DNA of 64,000 bases from an uncultured Lachnospiraceae bacterium (GTDB lineage: Bacteria > Bacillota > Clostridia > Lachnospirales > Lachnospiraceae), in contig CAJUSK010000023.1 of NCBI GenBank assembly GCA_910589075.1, positions 1 to 64,000 on the forward strand. Reading direction: 5' to 3'. The notes beneath the pieces are model-generated. The model had not been told where the DNA came from, searched no databases, and saw only the letters and a list, made by a program, of their open reading frames with translations. Within the stretch, counting starts at the first letter, position 1; each line of letters opens with the position of its first letter. Shown piece by piece: positions 32,147 to 41,834 of this stretch. The position numbers and the translations under genes were made by a program.

Positions 32147-33685
32147 ATGTTCAATACAATTGTATCAGGGGCTTTCTGCGGGATTGACAGTTATCTTGTG
32201 CAGGTGGAGGTGGATGTGGCGCAGGGACTTCCATGTATGGAAATGGTGGGATGCCTCAGCAGAGAAGCCGGGGAGTCAAAGCAGCGGATACGGGTGGCTT
32301 TGCGCAATATCGGTGTCCGGCTGCCGCCTTCCCGGATTACCATCAACCTGTCTCCCGCAGACCGGTATAAAAGCGGTACGGCATTTGATCTGCCTGCTGC
32401 GGTGGGCTTGCTGGTTTCCATGGGCCTGGTGGAGGCAGAGCGGACAAAGAATATCTTATTTGCGGGAGAATTGGGGCTGGGCGGAGAGCTCAAGCGGGTG
32501 AAAGGTATACTGCCCATTGTAAAAGCAGCCGCGGATGCCGGGGTACAATCCTGTATCATACCGGCAGAAAACGGGCAGGAAGCGGCGGTGCTCAGCGGTG
32601 TCCGGGTCTATGGGGCCACGCATATGGCGCAGGTGGTGAAAGCGTTGCAGGACGGTATGGAAGAAGCCGGATTGTATGTGGTCAAGGCGGAAAAATCCGG
32701 CGCCGGACAGAGAAAGAGCCACAGGGAAGATTTTGCAGATGTCTGTGGCCAGGAGACAGTCCGGCGCGGAGCAGAGATTGCCGCTGCAGGATTTCACCAT
32801 ATGCTTTTCGTGGGGCCGCCAGGCAGTGGCAAGACAATGATCGCAAAGCGCCTGCCTTCAATTATGCCGCCGCTGACGCTGGAAGAGAGCCTGGAGGTCT
32901 CTGCCGTATACAGTGTATGCGGCAGGCTCAAGGGCGGCAGAATATTGGAAGAAAGGCCCTTTCTTGCGCCCCATCATACGGCTACAGGCCCGTCTATGGT
33001 GGGTGGAGGGCGTGTACCTGTGCCAGGCGCGGTCAGTCTTGCCCACAGAGGTGTGTTGTTTTTGGACGAATTGCCGGAGTTTCAGCGCAGCGTGCTGGAT
33101 ATGCTCCGCCAGCCCCTGGAAGAGCGGCGGGTGCGGATTGCCAGAAGCAGCGGCAATATCGAATACCCGGCAGATTTTATGTTGGTGGGCGCCATGAATC
33201 CCTGTCCCTGCGGATATTATCCGGACAAGAGATGCACATGCAGCCAGACGCAGATCAGAAGGTATCTGGGCCGCATTTCCGGGCCGGTTCTGGACCGTAT
33301 GGATCTGTGTGTGGAGGTGCCGGGGATGGAACGGGAAAAGCTGTTCTGCCAGGAGAGAGGAGAGAGCAGCGCAAGTATGCGGAGCCGGATTCAAGGGGCC
33401 AGAGAAATGCAGGAGAAGCGCTTTGGAAGCAGGCTGCGGTTTAACGGTGAAATGGGCGTTGGTGAAATCAGGGCCTACTGCCGTCTGAGCAGAGAGGGGG
33501 AAGTGCGGTTACAACAGGCTGCGGAAATTTTCTCCATGAGCCTGCGGGCCTGCCATAAAGTATTGCGCACGGCAAGAACCATTGCGGATCTGGCAGGGGA
33601 AGAGGAACTGAGCGCATACCATATCAGTGAGGCGGTGTATTACCGGCAGTCGGCCAGCGCGTACTGGGAGAGGATGATGGAATGA
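32147..33685 (+). CDS. comM: ComM/YifB-type AAA ATPase (Mg-chelatase-like)
   Basis: 512 residues from ATG 32147, with AAAGGAGAG upstream; the longer frame to 32021 includes the terminator and is not likely. N-terminal Lon-like domain ('EMVGCLSREAGESKQRIRVA'), AAA+ domain with 'FVGPPGSGKTMIAKRLPSIM' and 'VLFLDELPEFQRSVLDMLRQ', then a zinc-binding 'MNPCPCGYYPDKRCTC' and a C-terminal helical domain. ComM is a hexameric helicase that extends branch migration during transformation. Ends four bases into dprA (ATGA). Confidence 0.92.
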   Translation: MFNTIVSGAFCGIDSYLVQVEVDVAQGLPCMEMVGCLSREAGESKQRIRVALRNIGVRLPPSRITINLSPADRYKSGTAFDLPAAVGLLVSMGLVEAERTKNILFAGELGLGGELKRVKGILPIVKAAADAGVQSCIIPAENGQEAAVLSGVRVYGATHMAQVVKALQDGMEEAGLYVVKAEKSGAGQRKSHREDFADVCGQETVRRGAEIAAAGFHHMLFVGPPGSGKTMIAKRLPSIMPPLTLEESLEVSAVYSVCGRLKGGRILEERPFLAPHHTATGPSMVGGGRVPVPGAVSLAHRGVLFLDELPEFQRSVLDMLRQPLEERRVRIARSSGNIEYPADFMLVGAMNPCPCGYYPDKRCTCSQTQIRRYLGRISGPVLDRMDLCVEVPGMEREKLFCQERGESSASMRSRIQGAREMQEKRFGSRLRFNGEMGVGEIRAYCRLSREGEVRLQQAAEIFSMSLRACHKVLRTARTIADLAGEEELSAYHISEAVYYRQSASAYWERMME

Positions 33686-34674
33686 AGAGAACGGCCAACG
33701 TAAAAGAGAGATGTCTGCTGCAGACGGACAGTGCATATCCGGCTGTGCTGCGGCAAATCCGGAGTGCGCCCGGCCGCCTGTATGTGCGGGGGATGCTGCC
33801 GGATCCGGACAGACCTGCGGTTGCCATCATCGGTGCCAGAAGATGCAGTTCTTATGGCAGGGATATGGCCCGGCTGTTTGCAGGCGCGCTTTCGGCTGCC
33901 GGGGTACAGATTATCAGCGGTATGGCATCGGGGATAGACGGCATTGCCCAGCGCGCTGCATTGGAAACCGGCGGTATCAGCTTTGGCGTACTGGGATGCG
34001 GGACAGATCTGTGTTATCCGGCGGGGAACCAGGATCTGTATGAAGCGCTTCTGGAAAAAGGCGGCCTTTTATCGGAATATCCGGCAGGCACGCCGCCTGT
34101 TTCCGGCCATTTCCCTGCCAGAAACAGGATTATCAGCGCCCTGTCGGATGCGGTGCTTGTCATTGAGGCGAAGGAGCGCAGTGGTACACTGATTACCGTG
34201 GATTTTGCGCTGGAGCAGGGCAGGGATGTGTATGCTCTGCCGGGCCGGCTGACTGACGGCTGGAGCGAGGGCTGTAACCGGCTTATACGACAGGGGGCAG
34301 GGATTGCCCTCACCCCTGATGATATTCTGGAAGCGCTCGTGGGGAGCGGCAAAAACATGGCAGTGTATGCACATGGAAAAGGCCGGCCGGTTCCTGGCAG
34401 GACAAAGGAAACATGCTGCGCGGATATGTCAGTACACATGGACAGGCGGGAACGGATTGTATGGGAGCATATGGGAGAGCGTCCCGTGACTTTGCAGGAA
34501 TTATATGAAGCATTGCATGGGACGGAAGCGGGAGAGGGAATGGGACTGCCGGAAATAACTGACATTTTAATGAATTTTAGAATACAGGGGCTGATTTCCG
34601 GGGAATGTGGTAATAAATATGAGAGAAAAGCCAAAGTTCTGAACGCAGATGCCAAATCGGCGGACAGAGACTGA
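33682..34674 (+). CDS. dprA: DNA processing protein DprA
   Basis: 330 residues. Short N-terminal part, Rossmann-like core with 'IIGARRCSSYGRDMA', 'IISGMASGIDGIAQRAAL' and 'FPARNRIISALSDAVLVIEA', and a C-terminal winged helix at about 255-330 ('ERIVWEHMGERPVTLQELYE'). DprA loads RecA onto incoming single-stranded DNA. It overlaps the comM stop and lies upstream of topA, the usual Firmicutes order. Together with comM, pilT and radA it suggests natural transformation, though no com pilus genes are in view. Confidence 0.93.
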   Translation: MKRTANVKERCLLQTDSAYPAVLRQIRSAPGRLYVRGMLPDPDRPAVAIIGARRCSSYGRDMARLFAGALSAAGVQIISGMASGIDGIAQRAALETGGISFGVLGCGTDLCYPAGNQDLYEALLEKGGLLSEYPAGTPPVSGHFPARNRIISALSDAVLVIEAKERSGTLITVDFALEQGRDVYALPGRLTDGWSEGCNRLIRQGAGIALTPDDILEALVGSGKNMAVYAHGKGRPVPGRTKETCCADMSVHMDRRERIVWEHMGERPVTLQELYEALHGTEAGEGMGLPEITDILMNFRIQGLISGECGNKYERKAKVLNADAKSADRD

Positions 34675-34782
34675 ACGGGCATCCTTCAAAGCCGTTACAA
34701 TTTTTTCAAATAAAAACTGCTTGCTATTCCAAAAAATTTGATGTATAGTTTTAAAGATTTTATATAAGGGGGAGCAGAGAGC

Positions 34783-36876
34783 ATGGCAAAATATCTGGTC
34801 ATTGTGGAATCGCCTGCCAAAGTGAAGACGATTAAGAAGTTTCTGGGGGCCAATTACGAGGTGGCGGCCAGCAACGGGCATGTAAGAGATTTGCCGAAAA
34901 GCCAGCTTGGCATTGATGTGGAACATGATTATGAGCCTAAATACATCACCATCAGGGGAAAAGGCGATATTCTTGCAAATCTGCGGAAAGCAGTGAAAAA
35001 AGCAGAAAAAATTTATCTGGCAACCGACCCTGACCGGGAAGGGGAAGCCATCTCCTGGCATCTGTTGCATACACTCAAGCTGGAGAATAAAAAAGTATAC
35101 CGGATTACTTTTAATGAAATTACAAAACAGGCAGTTCGTGAATCGCTGAAAAATGCCAGAGAAATTGATATGGATCTGGTAGACGCCCAGCAGGCACGCC
35201 GTATGCTGGACCGCATGGTGGGATACCGTATTTCACCGCTGTTGTGGGCGAAAATCAAACGGGGGCTCAGTGCGGGACGGGTACAGTCAGTGGCACTGCG
35301 TATTATCTGCGACAGGGAAGAGGAAATCAGCGCTTTTATCCCGGAAGAATATTGGAGTCTGGATGTGAAACTCTCCGTAAAAGGAGAAAAGAAACCTCTC
35401 ACGGCCAAATATTACGGCACAAAGGACGGAAAAAAGACGATTGCATCTGCTCAGGAGCTGGAAGAGATTCTCAGGGAGCTGGATCAGGAGAGTTATCATG
35501 TGGATGAAGTGAAGAAGGGAGAGCGGGTTAAGAAAGCGCCGCTGCCGTTTACTACGTCCACATTGCAGCAGGAGGCCAGCAAAACGCTGAATTTTTCCAC
35601 ACAGAAAACCATGCGTCTGGCACAGCAGCTTTACGAAGGGATTGATATAAAAGGCAGCGGGACTGTGGGGATCATTTCCTATCTGCGTACCGATTCCACC
35701 AGGGTATCGGAAGAGGCGGCCCGGACTGCAAAAGAATATATTGTGCAAAACTATGGAAGTGAATATGCGGCAGGCGGTGTGAACGGGAAGAAGAGCGGAC
35801 AGAAGATACAGGATGCCCACGAGGCCATCCGCCCTACGGATATCAGCCGGACACCCCATTCCCTGAAAGATTCCCTCAGCCGGGATCAGTTCCGTTTATA
35901 CCAGTTGATCTGGAAACGGTTTACAGCCAGCCAGATGGCGGCCGCCAGATATGAAACCACTTCCGTGCGGATTCGGGCAGGGCAGCACTACTTTACGGTG
36001 TCCGCTTCTAAAGTGGTATTTGACGGTTTTATGAGTGTTTACACGAGTGCGGATGAGGAAAAGCAGGAAAACAATCTGCTCGTTAAAGGGATTGACAGAG
36101 AGTCCGTGCTCACTTTTCAGGAGTTTGATTCCAAACAGCATTTTACCCAGCCGCCGGCCCATTACACCGAGGCAAGCCTGGTGCGGGCATTGGAAGAACT
36201 GGGCATTGGCAGACCCAGTACGTATGCGCCTACCATTACCACCATACTGGCCAGACGCTATGTGACAAAAGAAAATAAAAACCTGTATGTGACGGAACTG
36301 GGAGAAGTGGTAAACAGTATGATGAAAACGGCCTTTCCCAGTATTGTGGATGTGCGGTTTACAGCGAATCTGGAAGCGCTTCTGGACAAGGTGGAAGAAG
36401 GGGTAATCAGCTGGAAAACCGTTGTATCGAATTTTTATCCCGATCTGGACGAGGCGGTAAATACGGCGGAAAAGGAACTGGCCCAGGTACGTATAGCGGA
36501 CGAAGTATCGGATGAGGTCTGCGAACTCTGCGGCAGACAGATGGTTATCAAGTACGGTCCCCATGGGCGCTTTCTTGCATGTCCCGGTTTCCCCGACTGC
36601 CGCAACACGAAACCCTATTTTGAAAAAATCGGCATAGCCTGCCCCAAATGCGGCAAGGATATTGTTCTGAAAAAGACGAAAAAGGGACGAAAATATTACG
36701 GCTGCATTGGAAACCCGGAGTGTGATTTCATGGTATGGCAGAAGCCTTCTTCCATACGGTGCGGGAAATGCGGCTCACTGATGCTGGAAAAGGGAAATAA
36801 ACTGGTTTGTATGGACGAAAACTGTGGAACTATTGTAGAAAAACCCAAAACTTCCGAAATTATGCAGAAATCGTAG
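34783..36876 (+). CDS. topA: DNA topoisomerase I
   Basis: 697 residues. TOPRIM domain 'LVIVESPAKVKTIKKFLG' and 'ATDPDREGEAISWHL', active-site tyrosine in 'GIISYLRTDSTRVS' (about 300), 'LIWKRFTASQM', 'GIGRPSTYAPTI'. Three C-terminal zinc fingers ('CELCGRQ', 'CPKCGKDI', 'CGKCGSLM'). Relaxes negative supercoils. Full length. A ribosome binding site GGGGGAGCAGAG precedes the ATG and a possible promoter lies in the 108-base gap after dprA. Confidence 0.97.
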   Translation: MAKYLVIVESPAKVKTIKKFLGANYEVAASNGHVRDLPKSQLGIDVEHDYEPKYITIRGKGDILANLRKAVKKAEKIYLATDPDREGEAISWHLLHTLKLENKKVYRITFNEITKQAVRESLKNAREIDMDLVDAQQARRMLDRMVGYRISPLLWAKIKRGLSAGRVQSVALRIICDREEEISAFIPEEYWSLDVKLSVKGEKKPLTAKYYGTKDGKKTIASAQELEEILRELDQESYHVDEVKKGERVKKAPLPFTTSTLQQEASKTLNFSTQKTMRLAQQLYEGIDIKGSGTVGIISYLRTDSTRVSEEAARTAKEYIVQNYGSEYAAGGVNGKKSGQKIQDAHEAIRPTDISRTPHSLKDSLSRDQFRLYQLIWKRFTASQMAAARYETTSVRIRAGQHYFTVSASKVVFDGFMSVYTSADEEKQENNLLVKGIDRESVLTFQEFDSKQHFTQPPAHYTEASLVRALEELGIGRPSTYAPTITTILARRYVTKENKNLYVTELGEVVNSMMKTAFPSIVDVRFTANLEALLDKVEEGVISWKTVVSNFYPDLDEAVNTAEKELAQVRIADEVSDEVCELCGRQMVIKYGPHGRFLACPGFPDCRNTKPYFEKIGIACPKCGKDIVLKKTKKGRKYYGCIGNPECDFMVWQKPSSIRCGKCGSLMLEKGNKLVCMDENCGTIVEKPKTSEIMQKS

Positions 36877-36978
36877 ACACTTTGTCGAATTATTGTAATA
36901 TTTTGCGATATTTTACAGTAAGGCATTGCTAAAAAAGAGATATTGTATTACAATGGATAGCATGAGAAGGAGATCCAT

Positions 36979-37782
36979 ATGAGCAGTGTACAGTTATTGG
37001 ACAAGACCAGAAAAATCGGAATGCTCCTGCACAATAATAATTCAAGTAAAGTCATATTCAATGACATCTGCGATGTGATGAATGAGATTTTGAATTCCAC
37101 TGTACTGGTAATCAGCAGAAAAGGCAAAGTGCTCGGTGTGGGAAGCGGGGAACAGGATGAGCTCATTGGAGGCAGGGTGGGTGATTATATTGATCCGATG
37201 CTGAATGAGCGTATGCTTGGCGTACTTTCCACAAAAGAGAATGTCAATCTCCAGGCACTTGGTTTCCAGGAAAAGGAAGCCCAAAAATTTCAGGCGATTC
37301 TCACGCCTGTGGATATTGCGGGAGAACGTCTGGGAACACTGTTTATTTACAACAAAGAGGGTCCCTATGGGATTGATGATATTATCCTCTGCGAATATGG
37401 AACGACTGTTGTCAGCCTGGAAATGCTTCGGGCAATCAATGAAGAGAATGCTGAAGAAGCCAGAAAACTGGCCGTAGTCAAATCGGCGGTCAGTACATTG
37501 TCTTTTTCTGAACTGGATGCCATAATACATATTTTTGACGAGCTCAGCGGACAGGAAGGTATTTTGGTGGCCAGTAAGATCGCGGACAGAGCCGGGATAA
37601 CCCGGTCAGTGATTGTGAACGCGCTGAGAAAATTTGAAAGCGCAGGTGTGATTGAATCCAGATCTTCCGGTATGAAGGGAACTTATATCAAAGTACTCAA
37701 TGAAGTCGTGTTTGATGAGGTGGATAAATTGAAACGGCAGAAGCTGGAAAAAAGCAATTTTCAGAGCGAAAAAAGCAAATAG
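36979..37782 (+). CDS. codY: GTP- and branched-chain-amino-acid-sensing repressor CodY
   Basis: 267 residues. N-terminal GAF domain ('LLDKTRKIGMLLHNNNS' helix start, 'VLGVGSGEQDE'), linker helix and C-terminal winged helix with 'ASKIADRAGITRSVIVNALRKFE'. The family represses stationary-phase, transport and often motility genes when GTP and isoleucine are high. Full length. The gap to topA (102 bases) holds AT-rich sequence that could contain its promoter; I did not find a clean AATTTTCWGAAAATT box. It is directly upstream of the flagellar operon, separated by a terminator. Confidence 0.96.
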   Translation: MSSVQLLDKTRKIGMLLHNNNSSKVIFNDICDVMNEILNSTVLVISRKGKVLGVGSGEQDELIGGRVGDYIDPMLNERMLGVLSTKENVNLQALGFQEKEAQKFQAILTPVDIAGERLGTLFIYNKEGPYGIDDIILCEYGTTVVSLEMLRAINEENAEEARKLAVVKSAVSTLSFSELDAIIHIFDELSGQEGILVASKIADRAGITRSVIVNALRKFESAGVIESRSSGMKGTYIKVLNEVVFDEVDKLKRQKLEKSNFQSEKSK

Positions 37783-37811
37783 AAGTTTTCCGAAAGGAAG
37801 AAAAAATACGA

Positions 37812-37842
37812 GGGACTTATAGGAAATAAGTCCCGTTTTATG
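37812..37842 (+). terminator. Intrinsic terminator between codY and flgB
   Basis: GGGACTTAT (37812-37820) pairs with ATAAGTCCC (37826-37834) and GTTTTATG follows. Separates codY from the flagellar operon, so the latter needs its own promoter. Confidence 0.7.
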
Positions 37843-37863
37843 TCTGTTTTCAGATAAAATCCT

Positions 37864-37890
37864 TGTTTTTTTTTATAAAAAATATATAAT
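37864..37890 (+). promoter_or_regulatory. Possible promoter of the flagellar operon
   Basis: TATAAT at 37885-37890 lies 60 bases before the flgB start. Upstream is TTGTTT (37864-37869) with a short 15-base spacer; the region is T- and A-rich. I do not see a clear flagellar sigma-28 motif (TAAA-N15-GCCGATAA). Confidence 0.4.
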
Positions 37891-37950
37891 AGAGTAGACA
37901 AATTATTCAGCGATGAGCATATGATGTTCAGTATGGAGGGAGAGCATGCG

Positions 37951-38340
37951 ATGATTCATTCGAATGTATTTAATTATATTAATGTGATGGATAAGACTCT
38001 GGATGCGGCATGGACGAGGAACGAAGTGATTTCCAATAACCTTGCCAATGTAGATACTCCGGGATATAAGCGTCAGGATGTAAGCTTTGAAGATGAACTG
38101 CGTCATGCGCTGGGAAGTACCAGGTATCAGACTGTGGATGCAAAAGTGGCAGGGCTTAAAATCAACCGGCTGAATCCGCGTACTTATACGGATTACTCCA
38201 GCCTTTCTTACCGGACAGACAGAAACAATGTGGATATAGATACCGAGAATGTTCTGCTGGCTTCCAACCAGTTGAAATATAATGCGTTGATGGCAAGTGT
38301 CAACCAGGAGTTCTCGAATCTGAAAATGGTGATGCGATAA
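37951..38340 (+). CDS. flgB: Flagellar proximal rod protein FlgB
   Basis: 129 residues from ATG 37951, with GGAGGGAG upstream; an ATG at 37921 would add ten residues unlike the family. 'RNEVISNNLANVDTPGYKRQ' is the rod-protein N-terminal motif and 'ALMASVNQEFSNLKMVM' the C-terminal helix. It forms the proximal rod, just above the MS ring. First gene of the flagellar operon. Confidence 0.93.
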   Translation: MIHSNVFNYINVMDKTLDAAWTRNEVISNNLANVDTPGYKRQDVSFEDELRHALGSTRYQTVDAKVAGLKINRLNPRTYTDYSSLSYRTDRNNVDIDTENVLLASNQLKYNALMASVNQEFSNLKMVMR

Positions 38341-38359
38341 CGGATAAGGGGGAGTCATT

Positions 38360-38803
38360 GTGAGTTTATTTACATCGTTTGATATCAATGCGTCGGGACT
38401 GACAGCGGAGCGTTTCCGTATGGATATTATTTCCCAGAACGTGGCCAATGCCAATACGACAAGGACGGAAGACGGAACACCGTACCGCCGTAAAGTGGTG
38501 GCTTTTGCGGAGAAGGAGACACAGACACCTTTCAGCCGTGTGCTTGATTCGGCCAGAGACAATTATTCGGGCAAGGGAGTTAAGGTCAGCACGGTGACAG
38601 AAGATACATGGACGGATATGAAGATGGTCTATGATCCGTCTCATCCGGATGCGGATGAAAATGGTTATGTACTGTATCCCAACGTCAATATTGTGACGGA
38701 AATGACCAATATAATTGATGCCAGCAGAGCTTATGAAGCCAATGCCACTGCGTTCAGCGCAAGCAAGGCTATGGCTGTTAAAGGATTGGAAATGGGACAG
38801 TAA
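38360..38803 (+). CDS. flgC: Flagellar proximal rod protein FlgC
   Basis: 147 residues from GTG 38360, with AAGGGGGAG seven bases upstream. 'DINASGLTAERFRMDIISQN' and 'VANANTTRTEDGTPYRRKVV' are typical FlgC; the end 'NIVTEMTNIIDASRAYEANA' is the conserved coiled-coil half. Rod subunit, secreted through the flagellar export gate. Follows flgB by 19 bases. Confidence 0.94.
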   Translation: MSLFTSFDINASGLTAERFRMDIISQNVANANTTRTEDGTPYRRKVVAFAEKETQTPFSRVLDSARDNYSGKGVKVSTVTEDTWTDMKMVYDPSHPDADENGYVLYPNVNIVTEMTNIIDASRAYEANATAFSASKAMAVKGLEMGQ

Positions 38804-38866
38804 TCCTGACAGGGATTCTATCGCTCACAGGGGTATGAGGGGCATGAGATAAAAGGAGAATGAAAA

Positions 38867-39196
38867 ATGGATATCGGATCGCTGTATCATGTGAGCTCCG
38901 GTGCCGTCAGAGAGGCGGCAAAGAAGACCGGAGCGGCGAAAAAGGCGGAGGCTGCCAGAGAGGGCAGAGACATATTCAGCACAGTGCTGAATAATGCGAT
39001 GGATAATTTACATACAACAAACAGTTATATTTCCGACATGGAAAACGAAGAGATGAGAATTGCGCTGGGCCAGGCGGAAAACACCCATGATCTTTCTATT
39101 GCAATGCAGAAAGCGTCTTCCGCATTACAGTATACGGTTGCTGTAAGGGATAAATTTATGGAAGCCTATAAAGAAATCATGCAGATGCAGATATAA
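38867..39196 (+). CDS. fliE: Flagellar hook-basal body protein FliE
   Basis: 109 residues from ATG 38867, AAAGGAG upstream. C-terminal half 'ENTHDLSIAMQKASSALQYT' and 'VRDKFMEAYKEIMQMQI' matches FliE, the adapter that joins the MS ring to the rod. The N-terminus is Ala/Lys-rich. Standard third gene of the operon. Confidence 0.92.
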   Translation: MDIGSLYHVSSGAVREAAKKTGAAKKAEAAREGRDIFSTVLNNAMDNLHTTNSYISDMENEEMRIALGQAENTHDLSIAMQKASSALQYTVAVRDKFMEAYKEIMQMQI

Positions 39197-39215
39197 GGTA
39201 TGGGAGTAAAGGAAA

Positions 39216-40817
39216 ATGACTGAGAAGTTAAAAGCGGTTCCACTAAAGCTGTTGGAATGGTGGAATAAATTTACTTCTAAACAGAAGACGATTATCATAT
39301 GTATTTCAGCAGGTGTTGTAATCGCGCTTGCCATACTGGTAACAGCTTTAACCAGACCTCAGTATGAACTGCTGGCCAACTGCGAAAGTACCAAAGAGGC
39401 TTCGCAGATTACGGAACTTTTGGATGGTGCGGGTATTGGTTATGTGGTTTCGGACGACGGTTATCAGATTAAGGTACTCAAGGATCGGATTTCGGATGCA
39501 AACCTGCTCCTGGGTGCCAATAATATTCCCGCAGCCTCCTATGGAATTGAAAACGTAACGGACGGAGGGTTTGCAACCACTGAATCCGATAAACAAAAGC
39601 GGTATAAACTGTATCTGCAGGGACAGATGGAAGAAGATCTGCTCCGTTTTGAATCGGTGAAAAAAGCGGATGTGCAGCTCTCACTTCCGGAAAATGACGG
39701 TACACTGCTTTCCAAAAACGAAGAGGCGTATGCCAGTATTATTCTGACACTGGACGGGGAATTTACCCAGGAAAATGCGGCTGCCATGGCACAGTTTGTA
39801 AAGACGGCGCTGGGAAATGAAAATGCCAGCAACATAACCATTCTGGACAGCCAGGGAAACCTTTTGTTTTCCGGAGAAGATTCCTATTCTGTGGCCGGCA
39901 ATGCCAGCAACCAGCTTTCTGTCAAGCAACAGGCGGAACGGCTTGTGCGGAATGAAGTAAAGCGTGTGCTGCTGGGGACCAATCAGTATGATAACGTGGA
40001 AGTGGCCAGCAATCTTTCACTGGATTTTTCATCCACGGAGGTTACAAACCACGATTTTACACCTGCGGAGGGTCAGACCCAGGGTGTATTAAGTGAAGAA
40101 AGCATATTTAATGCGGAAAATGTAAACAGTGCAGGCGGCGTGCCGGGTACGGATACCAACGGAGAAAACCTGACTACATATGAAATGCCTGACAGCAATA
40201 ATTCCAGCTCCACCCAGTCAGAGGAGAGCAGAAAATATCTTCCCAATGAGCGGATTACATCGCAGTCCATTCCGCCGGGACTGATTCAATATGATGAATC
40301 TTCCATCTCCGTTACAGCGATTACATATAACGTACAGCGGGAAGAGGATATTGAAAATCAGGGATTGCTCGACGGTGTCAGCTGGGAAGAATACAAGGCG
40401 GCCAACGGAGAGAGAGTCCAGCAGCCTGTTGATGACAACATGATCGACATTGTGGCCAAGGCCACCGGTATTTCCGCAGAGAATATTGCAATGATCGCCT
40501 ATGAGGAGCCTTTGTTTATCGACAAAGAAGGCATGAACATCCGGGCGACGGATGTAATCCAGGTGATATTGATTATCATTATTCTGGGATTGCTGGCTTT
40601 TGTGGTATTCAGAAGCATGCGTGGCGAGAAGGCAGCAGAAGAAGAGGAAGAACTTTCTGTAGAGAATTTGCTGCAATCCACACCGGAACCTGAAGTGGAG
40701 AGCATTACTGTAGAAGAGTGGTCCGAGACACGGAAGATGATAGAAAAGTTTGTGGAGGATAATCCGGAGGCAGTGGCAAATCTGCTCAGGAACTGGTTAA
40801 ACGAAGATTGGGGGTAA
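39216..40817 (+). CDS. fliF: Flagellar MS-ring protein FliF
   Basis: 533 residues; two membrane segments at about 28-46 and 443-463 flank a periplasmic-facing ring domain with 'GIGYVVSDDGYQIKVLKDR' and 'QGQMEEDLLRFESVKKADVQ', the YscJ-like fold. The C-terminal tail 'VEDNPEAVANLLRNWL' binds FliG. It is the base on which the motor assembles. Slightly long linker (residues 300-380) of low complexity, rich in Ser, Asn and Glu. Confidence 0.95.
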   Translation: MTEKLKAVPLKLLEWWNKFTSKQKTIIICISAGVVIALAILVTALTRPQYELLANCESTKEASQITELLDGAGIGYVVSDDGYQIKVLKDRISDANLLLGANNIPAASYGIENVTDGGFATTESDKQKRYKLYLQGQMEEDLLRFESVKKADVQLSLPENDGTLLSKNEEAYASIILTLDGEFTQENAAAMAQFVKTALGNENASNITILDSQGNLLFSGEDSYSVAGNASNQLSVKQQAERLVRNEVKRVLLGTNQYDNVEVASNLSLDFSSTEVTNHDFTPAEGQTQGVLSEESIFNAENVNSAGGVPGTDTNGENLTTYEMPDSNNSSSTQSEESRKYLPNERITSQSIPPGLIQYDESSISVTAITYNVQREEDIENQGLLDGVSWEEYKAANGERVQQPVDDNMIDIVAKATGISAENIAMIAYEEPLFIDKEGMNIRATDVIQVILIIIILGLLAFVVFRSMRGEKAAEEEEELSVENLLQSTPEPEVESITVEEWSETRKMIEKFVEDNPEAVANLLRNWLNEDWG

Positions 40818-40823
40818 GAGGAT

Positions 40824-41834
40824 ATGGCAACTGATTCTGGCTTGACCGGGTTGCAGAAGGCGGCTGTGCTGCTGATTGCACTGGGACCGGAGAAATCATC
40901 CCATATCTTTAAACATCTGAAAGAAGATGAAATAGAAGAACTGACACTGGAGATTGCGAATACCAGAAGTATTACACCGCAGTTGAAAGAGACGGTCATA
41001 GAAGAATTTTATCAGGTATGCCTGGCGCAGCAGTATATCGCAGAAGGTGGTATTGGTTACGCCAAAGAGCTGTTGGAGAAGGCGTTGGGTGAAGATAAGG
41101 CGAGAGATGTCATCGGCAAGCTGACGGCTTCGCTGCAGGTGAAGCCCTTTGAGTTTGTACGTAAGACAGACGCTTCTCAGCTGCTTAACTTTATTCAGGA
41201 TGAACATCCGCAGACAATCGCGCTGATTATGTCGTACCTCTCTCCGGCGCAGTCATCCATGATTTTGTCTTCCCTGCCTCCGGAGCGGCAGGCGGACGTG
41301 GCGAAGCGTATCGCCATCATGGACAGGACGAGCCCGGATGTGATCAAGGAGGTGGAGAAGGTATTGGAATCCAAGTTGTCCTCTCTTGTCAATCAGGATT
41401 ATACCATCATTGGCGGCGTAGATGCAGTGGTCGAGATTTTGAACTCTGTAGACCGCGGTACAGAAAAGCATATTATGGAAACACTGGAAATCGAAGAGCC
41501 GGAACTGGCCGACGAAATCCGGAAAAAAATGTTCGTATTCGAAGATATCCTTCTGCTGGACGACAGAGCAATACAGAGAGTGCTGCGGGATGTGGAAAAC
41601 TCCGATCTGGCAATTGCCCTCAAAGGCTCCAACGAAGAGGTACAGAGCGCTATTTTCAACAATCTGTCCAAACGTTTGGCTGCCATGATCAAGGAAGACA
41701 TGGAATTCATGGGTCCTGTCCGTATGAAGGACGTGGAAGAGGCGCAGCAGAAGATTGTAAACATTATCAGAAAACTGGAAGATGCTGCAGAAATTGTTAT
41801 TTCCAGAGGTGGAGGGGATGAAATTGTTGTCTAG
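40824..41834 (+). CDS. fliG: Flagellar motor switch protein FliG
   Basis: 336 residues. N-terminal FliF-binding domain ('LTGLQKAAVLLIALGPEKSS'), middle domain 'FIQDEHPQTIALIMSYL' and C-terminal domain with the charged torque helix 'LLLDDRAIQRVLRDVENSDL'. It contacts MotA and reverses or sustains rotation through FliM. Starts 6 bases after fliF; 17 bases overlap fliH. Confidence 0.96.
   Translation: MATDSGLTGLQKAAVLLIALGPEKSSHIFKHLKEDEIEELTLEIANTRSITPQLKETVIEEFYQVCLAQQYIAEGGIGYAKELLEKALGEDKARDVIGKLTASLQVKPFEFVRKTDASQLLNFIQDEHPQTIALIMSYLSPAQSSMILSSLPPERQADVAKRIAIMDRTSPDVIKEVEKVLESKLSSLVNQDYTIIGGVDAVVEILNSVDRGTEKHIMETLEIEEPELADEIRKKMFVFEDILLLDDRAIQRVLRDVENSDLAIALKGSNEEVQSAIFNNLSKRLAAMIKEDMEFMGPVRMKDVEEAQQKIVNIIRKLEDAAEIVISRGGGDEIVV

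Noticed and set aside
37783..37950. Possible c-di-GMP riboswitch or sigma-28 promoter before flgB
   Set aside because: No GEMM core and no TAAA-N15-GCCGATAA motif; only a terminator and a weak AT-rich promoter are visible.
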